Shown piece by piece: positions 1 through 5,940 of a stretch of 5,940 bases of DNA. Made by a program: the position numbers and the translations under genes. Under the pieces are notes generated by a model. The model searched no databases, was not told where the DNA came from, and worked only from the letters and a program-made list of their open reading frames with translations. The DNA is from Candidatus Poribacteria bacterium (lineage in GTDB: Bacteria; Poribacteria; WGA-4E; PCPOR2b), in NCBI GenBank assembly GCA_027296925.1, contig JAPUIP010000812.1, positions 1 through 5,940 of the forward strand. Reading direction: 5' to 3'. How positions within the stretch are numbered: the stretch's first letter is position 1; every line of letters begins with the position of its first letter.

Positions 1-3000
1 TATTCCTCTTTCGCCATGTGATCGTATTTCGCTTGTGCTAAGGCATCGGCAGCTTTGGCAAAGGCATCCGCTGCACGAACGGTTGCCTGCAGCGCCCTGA
101 GCGGATCCTGGTGCTTGTATAAGAGTCGAACACGCATATACATCACGCCGGCGGCTTCATGTTTCCCCATGAGTTCCTGAGTTTCCCCCAGACGAATTAG
201 CCCCTCGATAACGACATCCACACGGTATCGATCCGTCCCCTTCTCACGAATGACATCATAAATCTCAATCGCCTGCGCGTATTTTTTCTGGTCGCGATAA
301 GTATCCCCCAAAGCAAGCTGTGCGAATTCCGCTTCCTCTGAAGCCGGGTAGGCGTCAAGAATTCGACGGTATACTTCAACGGCTTTGTCCCCTTCAACTA
401 ACTCCTGGTAGCACTCTCCCGCAAGCAGGAGTGAACGAGGCGCATCAGGGCTTTTCGGATACGTTTCAGCAACCTGGAGAAGCACCTTCACCGCGCTACC
501 GAAACTGCGCGCCGGATTGTTTCGATCATACCAGGCGTACCCGATCTCATACCCGGCAGTCGGGGCGAATTCGCTTCTGGAATCAACCCGTTCAAATGCG
601 GCAATCGCTTGTCGATAAGACCCTAAAGCGATGTAGCATTTACCGATATTGTACTGCGCAAGCCACACTGTTGGTGTATCCGGATATTGGTTAATCGCTT
701 TCTGAAATTCGGCAATCGCGCGTTTATAATCCTTACCCTCGTAGTAGAAACGGCCAATCTGGATCTGAACATCTGGGGCAAGCTCCCGGTTGGGGTACCT
801 CTGGATCAGCGTTTGATAGGCTTGCATCGCTTTCTCTTTTTGACCGAGATTCTCGTATGCGATGGCAATACCGTACTGCGCATCATCCGACCACTCGCTT
901 TTTGGATGATGCTTGATGACCTTTTCGTATGCAGAAATCGCTTCCGTGTAGTTTTGGAGGTTATGAAAACTTTCTGCAATATAGTATTGCGCTTCCGGGC
1001 GGAGATCGATGACCCTTTCAGCGCCTGCCTCACGAATGGGGTTGGGATATTTGTCAACAATCCGTTGATACGACTTGATCGCTTGCGGATATTGTCCCCG
1101 CTTAAAATAGGCATTGGCGATGCCGAAAATCGCTTTTGGCACAAGCAGCGAGCCGGGGTGCTTGTTCAGCATCTCATTATAGGCGTTAATGGCTTCGGCG
1201 TATTTTTCTTGCTTATAAAATGTCCACCCGATCTGATACCGCGCATTGTCTTGCCAGCTACTGCCGGGATAGCGTGAAATAACCCCCTTAAAAGCGGGTA
1301 TTGCATCGTTATACTGTTTGAGGTTGAGGTAAGCAATCCCACGATGGTATTGTGCGTCATCAGCCAGAGCCCCTTGTGGATGATTCGCAATCACGTCCTT
1401 CCAGGCCTTCACCGCCTCTCGATAGTGTTTTTGTTCATCCGCGTTATGACTTGAAAATGTCGCCTCAGAGAAATGTGTCCAACCGATTCCATAGCGGCAC
1501 TTTTCAGCCCATTCCCCCTGGGATTGCTTACCCAGTAAAGCTTGATATTTCCTCCGCGCCGATTGAAAGGCTTTCGGGCTTTGCTCACTCCAATAGGTGC
1601 TTTCAGCGATAAAGAACTCTGCCTGATACCGCCGGCGACTGTTGGGAAAAGACTGAAGCAACTGTTCGCAGGTTTGGATGGTTCCCGGATAATCTTCTAA
1701 CTCAAACCGGGCGCGCGCTCTCCAAAACAGCGCTTCATCCGCCGGAGCGGTTTCCAGATTCGCATCTCGGTTTTCCGCAAAAAAACGATCAAAAGCCTCG
1801 GAGCTTTCTTGATAGGCTTTCTGGTTAAAGTAAGCAAGACCCAGTTGGTAAAGAGCGAAAGGCTTGAGTGGACTGGCGGGATGGGATTGCAGCAGTTCAT
1901 TCAGTGCATCAATGGTTTGGCGATAATCCCTCAGTTCGAATGCGCTCGTCGCAAGCCCATAGAGGGAATCATCCGTATACGCCGATTTGGGTTTGACTTT
2001 CTTGTAGTTGAGAATGGCAGAATTAAACTCCCGCTGCAAACGGAAGCATTCGCCCATGCGGAATCGCGCCGCATCCGCCAGATCGGAGCGCCGGTTGTCG
2101 GCAACCACCTTGAATTCAACGCGCGCCTTCGCGTAGTCACCTTGCGTAAAATACGCCGTGGCGATACTGTATTGAGCGTCATCGACAACCCCGCTTTGCG
2201 GATAGAGATTGACGACCTTTTGATATTCATGAATCGCTTCGGGGTACTTCTTCTGCTCCAACAAGACTTCAGCAATCCAATATTGCGCTTCCGCGGCGAT
2301 TGGGGACGTACCAGACCCGCGCAGGAGTAGATCAAAAGCGTTTCTCGCTTCCTCCATCATCCGCTGCTGGAAATAACACTCACCCAGCCGAAATTGCGCA
2401 TCTATGGCAAGTTGCTGATGTGTGCTGTCTTTTTGGTAGGTGTCGATAACTTGCTGGTAAGCCTGTTGTGCCTTCGCCCAGTCCTGGAGATTGAATAGGG
2501 ATTCGGCGGCACGGTAGGATGCCTCTGGAATGGCGTAGTGCGCGGGGTAACTTTTGATAAAGTCGGTCAAGACATCGTAAGCCGCTTGATATTTTTGGCG
2601 CCGGTAGAGGCTCCAGCCTTTGGCGTACCAAGCGTCCGGGGCTTCGACCGACTGCGGATATGCTGTGAGTACCTGATCGTAATACTCGCCCGCTTTCTGA
2701 TAGAGCCCCAAATTGTCATAAGCCTCGCCGATCAGGTAAAGACTCTGAGAAACGACGCGGGCGTCATCTGACTGCTCAACGACCTTTTCATAAGCCTTAA
2801 TCGCCTCTTCATACTTGCCCTGATGGAACCAGGCCGTCGCTGTTCCACGCACGGCATCTAAGCGTAACGGGCTGTCTGGATAGTCGATCTCGACCTGTTT
2901 ATAATGCTGGATTGCTTCTTCATACGCCTTGAGATGCAGTGCGCATTCACCCATGAGAAAACGCGCGTCATCAGCATTTTCGCTCCCCGGATAGTTTTGA

Positions 3001-3170
3001 ATAAACGCTTTGCATTGATCTTTCGCGATGAAGTAGGCGCCTTCCTGGAAGAGATTGTAAGCAAACGTATATTCCTCAAGTTCTCCCGCAACAGCGGGAA
3101 AAACACCGCCCATGACTGTTGATACAATCATGAGTAGCCTGCAAAATGAGGATGCCGCTTGACGTATCAC
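1..3170 (-). CDS. Exported TPR-repeat solenoid protein (3' end outside window)
   Basis: This is an uninterrupted frame of 1056 codons from a GTG at 3170 to the left edge; the C-terminus is missing. Residues 1-29 look like a Sec signal peptide: VIRQ and Arg11, a hydrophobic core LLMIVSTVMGGVF, then AVA before GE, a type I signal peptidase site. There is no lipobox, so a soluble periplasmic or secreted protein is expected. From about residue 35 to about 1020 the protein is a run of roughly 25 degenerate TPR units of 34-39 residues with the pattern A-x-Y-x-I-G/A-x-x-Y-x(4)-Y-x-x-A-I-x-x-Y/F-x-x-V-I-x-x-YP, for example AEAQYWIAEVLLEQKKYPEA at 292-311. The last visible stretch (about 1022-1056) is Ala-rich and helical. 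Solenoids of this kind bind proteins or peptides; the closest familiar relatives are YbgF/CpoB- and BamD-like TPR proteins, but those are far shorter and no tol-pal or bam genes are visible. Partner and function are unknown. GTG 3170 is preferred over in-frame ATGs at 3131 and 3113 because it has a strong ribosome binding site, and starting later would cut away or abolish the signal peptide. Confidence 0.9.
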   Translation of the reverse strand, partial: MIRQAASSFCRLLMIVSTVMGGVFPAVAGELEEYTFAYNLFQEGAYFIAKDQCKAFIQNYPGSENADDARFLMGECALHLKAYEEAIQHYKQVEIDYPDSPLRLDAVRGTATAWFHQGKYEEAIKAYEKVVEQSDDARVVSQSLYLIGEAYDNLGLYQKAGEYYDQVLTAYPQSVEAPDAWYAKGWSLYRRQKYQAAYDVLTDFIKSYPAHYAIPEASYRAAESLFNLQDWAKAQQAYQQVIDTYQKDSTHQQLAIDAQFRLGECYFQQRMMEEARNAFDLLLRGSGTSPIAAEAQYWIAEVLLEQKKYPEAIHEYQKVVNLYPQSGVVDDAQYSIATAYFTQGDYAKARVEFKVVADNRRSDLADAARFRMGECFRLQREFNSAILNYKKVKPKSAYTDDSLYGLATSAFELRDYRQTIDALNELLQSHPASPLKPFALYQLGLAYFNQKAYQESSEAFDRFFAENRDANLETAPADEALFWRARARFELEDYPGTIQTCEQLLQSFPNSRRRYQAEFFIAESTYWSEQSPKAFQSARRKYQALLGKQSQGEWAEKCRYGIGWTHFSEATFSSHNADEQKHYREAVKAWKDVIANHPQGALADDAQYHRGIAYLNLKQYNDAIPAFKGVISRYPGSSWQDNARYQIGWTFYKQEKYAEAINAYNEMLNKHPGSLLVPKAIFGIANAYFKRGQYPQAIKSYQRIVDKYPNPIREAGAERVIDLRPEAQYYIAESFHNLQNYTEAISAYEKVIKHHPKSEWSDDAQYGIAIAYENLGQKEKAMQAYQTLIQRYPNRELAPDVQIQIGRFYYEGKDYKRAIAEFQKAINQYPDTPTVWLAQYNIGKCYIALGSYRQAIAAFERVDSRSEFAPTAGYEIGYAWYDRNNPARSFGSAVKVLLQVAETYPKSPDAPRSLLLAGECYQELVEGDKAVEVYRRILDAYPASEEAEFAQLALGDTYRDQKKYAQAIEIYDVIREKGTDRYRVDVVIEGLIRLGETQELMGKHEAAGVMYMRVRLLYKHQDPLRALQATVRAADAFAKAADALAQAKYDHMAKEE

Positions 3171-3176
3171 CGCCTT

Positions 3177-3182
3177 ACCTCC
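3177..3182 (-). promoter_or_regulatory. Shine-Dalgarno site of the TPR gene
   Basis: The minus strand reads GGAGGT followed by six bases (AAGGCG) and then GTG at 3170. This is a near-perfect match to the anti-Shine-Dalgarno complement at ideal spacing. It decides the GTG start over the downstream in-frame ATG codons, which have no comparable site. Confidence 0.8.
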
Positions 3183-3194
3183 CAGTGTAACTGG
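3182..3194 (-). repeat. Small inverted repeat abutting the ribosome binding site
   Basis: A perfect 5-bp inverted repeat, CCAGT-TAC-ACTGG on the minus strand, lies in the predicted leader of the TPR gene. Its downstream arm ends inside the run of G residues that begins the Shine-Dalgarno sequence. In RNA it could form a small hairpin that partly masks the site. With only five pairs it may equally be chance. Confidence 0.3.
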
Positions 3195-3212
3195 CTTTCT
3201 AGACAAGAGGCT

Positions 3213-3241
3213 ATTATATCATTGCCTACTACTGTTTTCAA
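3213..3241 (-). promoter_or_regulatory. Sigma70-type promoter for the TPR gene
   Basis: On the minus strand a -35 element TTGAAA (3241-3236) is followed by a 17-bp spacer and a perfect -10 element TATAAT (3218-3213). The -10 is preceded by TGA, giving an extended -10 (TGaTATAAT). Transcription would start near 3206, leaving a leader of about 36 nt before the GTG at 3170. Hexamer quality, spacing and position all agree, so the TPR gene probably has its own strong housekeeping promoter. No operator-like repeat overlaps it. Confidence 0.75.
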
Positions 3242-3377
3242 GCCTTTTTTGGAGGCTGAAGGCGTGCCGGAGAAAGGGTTTGACAAGCCTGGAAGGACAG
3301 CACATAACGCATGGTAGCTGATGATAACCGTGAATCGAGTGGGTGAATGAACCTATCAATCTATCCGCAGATTGGTC

Positions 3378-4391
3378 TCAACCAGACTGTAGTTGGAGCG
3401 GAGATATCAGCGTAGTCTCATCCTCAATGTCACTCTCTTCGGGCATTGTGGCGTCCTGCTGGCTTTCCCCATTTAAGGTCGTGACTGCATCCGCTTCACG
3501 CCTCATGGGAACCACCTTCTCCTTTCGCAGCATCTCTGTGCCGGTGTACGGGTCATGGCTCTTAATGAAGCGCCCATCGCGAAACAGCGTGACCTCGCTG
3601 GTTTCCTCACTGATCGCGATGGCTGCCATCACCTCCTCAAGCGCTGAGGCGTAGATAGCGGCATTATGTTTCGCACTCCCCTTCTGTAGACGTTCTACTT
3701 TATCATATACCCGATGGGTTCGTACTCCCTCTACCATAATGCGAGATCTAAAGGCGATTCCTCTCAGATCGATAACCAGCGCGCCATCCCGTTCTTCATG
3801 TCCGGTGATCTCACCGCTGTCGTCCTTTAAGATGACCTTTTCCCCCATATAATTAAACACGTCGTCGACTTTCAGGGAGAAAACCTGGGGGATCTGATCA
3901 ATACCCTTATATTGAGGCTGCATCAGGTGCTCAGTCTGCCCTTCGTAGAATTCCGAGAAGTTCTCATCAGCCATATTCCGGCGATCGATGAGCAGCAGAA
4001 AGAGCCCTCGATTCTTTCGCATCTCCCTGTTTGCCTGGGCGAAGTGCTTCGCCAGTGAGTACAGTTTATCGATATATAATTCAATGAGATCAGATCTATC
4101 TGCCCAGAGCTTCTCAATCTGCGTTCGGCTAAGTCCGAGTTCTCTTGTAACGCCTTCTATATCTTCGGAGATGCGTTGCTGAAGCAACTCAAAATCCTGA
4201 GTGGTTTGCTCAAGTGCTCCCAATTGTCTCTTGAGCGTAGCTATTTCCCTCTTGTTCCGCTCTTCAAGGTCCTTCTTCTGTCTTTCGAGATTTCTGAAGT
4301 TATCTTCAAGCTGGTAATACTGCTGATGCAGGTCCTTCTGTTCAGCAAGCATTTGCCGATATCGTCTTCGGCTTAAAATCTTAAAAAACAT
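3378..4391 (-). CDS. Coiled-coil protein with a DisA_N/diadenylate cyclase-like domain
   Basis: The protein has 337 residues from ATG 4391 and no signal peptide or membrane segment, so it is probably cytoplasmic. Residues about 12-95 are charged, heptad-rich and rich in Leu, Gln, Glu and Lys, a probable coiled coil for oligomerisation. Residues about 125-275 resemble the DAC fold that condenses two ATP to cyclic di-AMP. NRGLFLLLIDRR (127-138) sits where DACs have the rGALIV strand. ERDGALVID (200-208) matches the DGA metal/ATP motif. GSAKHNAA (238-245), about 35 residues on, sits at the GTRHRAA position, followed by AIAISEETSEVTLFRDG, much like the canonical SEETG strand and turn. The RHR triad appears as KHN, so activity is uncertain; it could be a divergent cyclase or a nucleotide-binding relic. 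The last 40 residues are acidic and probably disordered. The frame is open upstream to a TTG at 4448, and an in-frame ATG lies at 4409; ATG 4391 is chosen because of the purine-rich site upstream. It lies 95 bp after the caspase-like gene. The domain call is from motif reading only. Confidence 0.65.
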   Translation of the reverse strand: MFFKILSRRRYRQMLAEQKDLHQQYYQLEDNFRNLERQKKDLEERNKREIATLKRQLGALEQTTQDFELLQQRISEDIEGVTRELGLSRTQIEKLWADRSDLIELYIDKLYSLAKHFAQANREMRKNRGLFLLLIDRRNMADENFSEFYEGQTEHLMQPQYKGIDQIPQVFSLKVDDVFNYMGEKVILKDDSGEITGHEERDGALVIDLRGIAFRSRIMVEGVRTHRVYDKVERLQKGSAKHNAAIYASALEEVMAAIAISEETSEVTLFRDGRFIKSHDPYTGTEMLRKEKVVPMRREADAVTTLNGESQQDATMPEESDIEDETTLISPLQLQSG

Positions 4392-4398
4392 CGCTTCA

Positions 4399-4405
4399 CT
4401 TCCCT
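4399..4405 (-). promoter_or_regulatory. Ribosome binding site of the DAC-like gene
   Basis: The minus strand reads AGGGAAG, then seven bases, then ATG at 4391. It is an imperfect but well-placed purine-rich site. The upstream alternatives, ATG 4409 (preceded by CTCCGG) and TTG 4448, lack an equivalent, so this site supports the shorter protein beginning MFFKILSRRRYRQ. Confidence 0.45.
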
Positions 4406-4440
4406 TCATCCGGAGATGATCGAACGATAAGACAAGCGGA

Positions 4441-4467
4441 ATTATCAATCAGAAATTCTTGATTCAA
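4441..4467 (-). promoter_or_regulatory. Weak candidate promoter ahead of the DAC-like gene
   Basis: On the minus strand TTGAAT (4467-4462) and GATAAT (4446-4441) are separated by 15 bp, shorter than the usual 16-18. If used, it would start transcription near 4434 and give a leader of about 40 nt before ATG 4391. The region is A+T-rich compared with its surroundings. Cotranscription from the caspase-like gene upstream is an equally good explanation for expression. Confidence 0.25.
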
Positions 4468-4486
4468 TGCAGTCAAGTTGCACGAT

Positions 4487-5940
4487 TCATGCGCGTGGCG
4501 TCTTGCGCTGCTTTTGAAACAGATATACGCCGGAAACGAACACCCCAATTAATACCACAAAGATGACGATGTTGATTAACCAACGCCCAAAATTGAGTTC
4601 CCTTAATCGCTTCGTCGCCAATTTATATTCTGGAGAGTCCTTCGCTGCCTTTGATTTTACCCGTGTCCAGTACGCTTTAGCTTCTTCCCGCAGACCCAGT
4701 CCATCCGCAAGCTTTGCGGTTGTGACAACATACGCGATATTTTGCAGGTTCATCTTTTTGACGACTTTCGCAAAAGAGTCAAAGAGCAGTTGCGTAAACT
4801 CTGGAGACATCGGTGGAAAATCGGTGGTTTCCTCAATACCGTTTTGGAAAGCGGCGATTGCATCCTCATGCGCTTTCCGATCAAAGCGCATCTGAGCAAC
4901 CTCAAACCATGGCTTTTTAATCAGGATCAGAGCCCGCTGGATAGATTCATGAGGAGCGAGCGTGAAAGTCGCCTCCGCGTGATAGAGATCGCTACTTTCA
5001 GCTCGCAGGGTGTACGGCTTCCCCGGGGCTAACATCTCTGTATCAGATCTGCCTTCCCCAAAGACAATCGTCGAGATGTTCGCCGGAAAGCGATATTGAC
5101 CGTCTTCCCCGACATGCAATGGATCCTGTTCATACGCTGTTCCATCGATCCACACCGCCGTTCCCTTAAGCGCAATTCCATCCGGTGTGTTGACGCGGCC
5201 GTAAATTTCGATGGATTCCAAATCCCACGAAAGCGTAATTGACGCTCCCTGGACCGGATCGAATTGGGCGGAACGTGTGGGTGGAACGAGGTAGCCCGGC
5301 TTTCTGACCGCGACACTGTATGTCCCCCCTTCGAGTTCATCAAGCAGACGTTTCGGTGTGACGCCGATCTCCTGCTCGTTGAGGAAAATCGATGCCCCCT
5401 CAGGCACGGACACAACCTTGAGCATTGGGCTTAACTTCAGGACAATCGCCCCAACCTCGCCCATCGGCAGTAAGATGCCTTCCGTGAGTTTTAAGGCGCG
5501 CTCTTCGGATACGTTCAGTGTGAGGTGCCGGTAGAGTTCGTCAATAGAGACCTGCCGATTATCATCCAGATCTGCTGCATCGTTTTGCAGCATCGTGAGT
5601 AGACTGCGTGCGAACAGATCTTCCGCACTTAAAGAAGCACGCTGGATCGACACAAACGCTGCATGACCAAGCATCTCGCGATTGGCGTAAAACGCCATCA
5701 GATTCCGATCTCTGGTGTAACTATCAAGAATAACAGTAATTGGATTCTGGGGAAATTGACGGAGCCATTGATTCAGTTGCCGGACTCCGAGCGCATCAGC
5801 CAAATCCTCCGCTGTTGCGCCGTGCGTCAGAAGGTGGATTGAACCCGATCCTCTTGACCGCGTTATGAAACCACGAAAGTAGAAAATGAATCGATTGGTC
5901 GGTCCGATTTCACGGGCGATGTTATCCAGGGCAACTTGAA
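4487..5940 (-). CDS. Degenerate caspase-like/PEGA membrane protein (5' end outside window)
   Basis: The frame is open from the right edge to TGA at 4487; 483 residues are visible and the N-terminus is missing. Residues 1-140 have the layout of the bacterial peptidase C14 (caspase) fold: NRFIFYFRGF (15-24) at the fYfsGHG strand, SIHLLTHGAT at the Llp-Da loop, NPITVILDSY (65-74) at the vvvlDaChS strand, and an EF-hand-like loop DLDDNRQVSIDE (123-134) before the last helices, as in many C14 proteins. The catalytic His is replaced by Phe24 and the Cys by Tyr74, so proteolysis is not expected. A PEGA-type domain follows (about 174-217, with VPEGASIFLNEQEIGVTP and GGTYSVAVRKPGY), then a beta-rich region like carboxypeptidase-regulatory or CNA-B folds (about 243-333), a helical TPR-like stretch (about 343-449), one transmembrane helix (about 453-475) and a basic tail KQRKTPRA. 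PEGA domains are usually extracytoplasmic, which suggests an outside N-terminal part and inside tail, but Arg and Lys flank both ends of the helix. TTG 5803 is not the start because homologous sequence continues upstream. Function is unknown; a scaffold or binding role is the likely fate of a pseudo-enzyme. Confidence 0.75.
   Translation of the reverse strand, partial: QVALDNIAREIGPTNRFIFYFRGFITRSRGSGSIHLLTHGATAEDLADALGVRQLNQWLRQFPQNPITVILDSYTRDRNLMAFYANREMLGHAAFVSIQRASLSAEDLFARSLLTMLQNDAADLDDNRQVSIDELYRHLTLNVSEERALKLTEGILLPMGEVGAIVLKLSPMLKVVSVPEGASIFLNEQEIGVTPKRLLDELEGGTYSVAVRKPGYLVPPTRSAQFDPVQGASITLSWDLESIEIYGRVNTPDGIALKGTAVWIDGTAYEQDPLHVGEDGQYRFPANISTIVFGEGRSDTEMLAPGKPYTLRAESSDLYHAEATFTLAPHESIQRALILIKKPWFEVAQMRFDRKAHEDAIAAFQNGIEETTDFPPMSPEFTQLLFDSFAKVVKKMNLQNIAYVVTTAKLADGLGLREEAKAYWTRVKSKAAKDSPEYKLATKRLRELNFGRWLINIVIFVVLIGVFVSGVYLFQKQRKTPRA

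Larger units (their letters stand above)
3171..3377. other. Intergenic region between the DAC-like and TPR genes
   Basis: These 207 bp hold the TPR gene promoter, leader and ribosome binding site in the part nearest that gene. The remaining roughly 135 bp next to the DAC-like gene stop codon contain no convincing intrinsic terminator, RNA gene or open frame of note. A weak 5-bp stem (AGCCT/AGGCT, 3241-3257) overlaps the -35 region and is not followed by a U tract in the direction of transcription. Confidence 0.6.

Noticed and set aside
687..1277. Plus-strand open frame of 196 codons opposite the TPR gene
   Set aside because: It lies wholly antisense to a clearly coding TPR frame, and its translation shows no recognisable domain; it is a by-product of the TPR codon pattern. 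The same holds for the plus-strand frames at 320-694, 1352-1612 and 1809-2330.
806..2335. Other minus-strand frames (806-1144, 1166-1390, 1697-1900, 1931-2335) inside the TPR gene
   Set aside because: They are out of frame with the continuous TPR reading frame, which has no interruption, and their products are Arg/Ser-rich low-quality sequence.
1..3100. Periodic similarity that might suggest a CRISPR array or DNA tandem repeat
   Set aside because: The roughly 100-115 bp periodicity is protein-level TPR repetition; the DNA units are diverged and there are no short identical repeats with unique spacers.
3241..3257. Possible intrinsic terminator (AGCCT/AGGCT stem) after the DAC-like gene
   Set aside because: It has only five pairs, is more than 100 bp from the stop codon, lacks a downstream U tract on the minus strand, and overlaps the -35 of the next promoter.
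3311..3346. An 11-codon plus-strand reading frame in the intergenic region
   Set aside because: It has no ribosome binding site or promoter and is too short to distinguish from chance.
3343..3654. Plus-strand frame of 103 codons at the end of the DAC-like gene
   Set aside because: It is mostly antisense to the acidic tail and DAC-like domain of the minus-strand gene, is Ser-rich, and has no clear ribosome binding site.
5029..5415. Minus-strand frame of 128 codons within the caspase-like/PEGA gene
   Set aside because: It is a shadow in another frame of a gene with well-supported domains; the translation is Arg/Ser-rich without domain character.

Overview
The window is a stretch of bacterial DNA of about 50% G+C in which every supportable gene lies on the minus strand. 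Reading in the direction of transcription (right to left) there are three genes: (A) 5940-4487, the C-terminal 483 residues of a large membrane-anchored protein with a degenerate caspase-like (peptidase C14 fold) domain, a PEGA domain, a second beta-rich domain, a helical segment and one C-terminal transmembrane helix; (B) 4391-3378, a 337-residue soluble protein with an N-terminal coiled coil and a region resembling the diadenylate cyclase (DisA_N/DAC) nucleotide-binding fold; (C) 3170-1, the first 1056 residues of an exported protein made almost entirely of tetratricopeptide (TPR) repeats, running off the left edge without a stop codon.

Organism: nothing here is a taxonomic marker. A Sec signal peptide on a very long TPR solenoid, a PEGA/caspase-like protein and mid-range G+C fit an uncultivated Gram-negative-type lineage. 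Candidate phyla such as Poribacteria, which are rich in caspase-like and TPR proteins, come to mind, but this is a guess.

Layout: A and B are 95 bp apart on the same strand and could be cotranscribed, with only a weak internal promoter candidate between them. B and C are separated by 207 bp. That gap holds a near-consensus sigma70-type promoter (TTGAAA, 17-bp spacer, TATAAT with an extended -10 TG) about 36 nt upstream of a GTG start that has a strong GGAGGT ribosome binding site. C therefore looks like the start of its own transcription unit. No convincing intrinsic terminator was found. The plus strand carries only shadow reading frames.

How the genes might work together: A is probably exposed outside the cytoplasm or at the membrane and has lost both catalytic residues expected of a caspase. 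B may sense or make a nucleotide signal. C is a periplasmic or secreted protein-binding scaffold. A signalling or envelope-assembly role for A and B together is conceivable, but it is inference from adjacency and domain type only. The most noteworthy features are the apparent pseudo-caspase and the neighbouring DAC-like protein with a non-canonical RHR motif.
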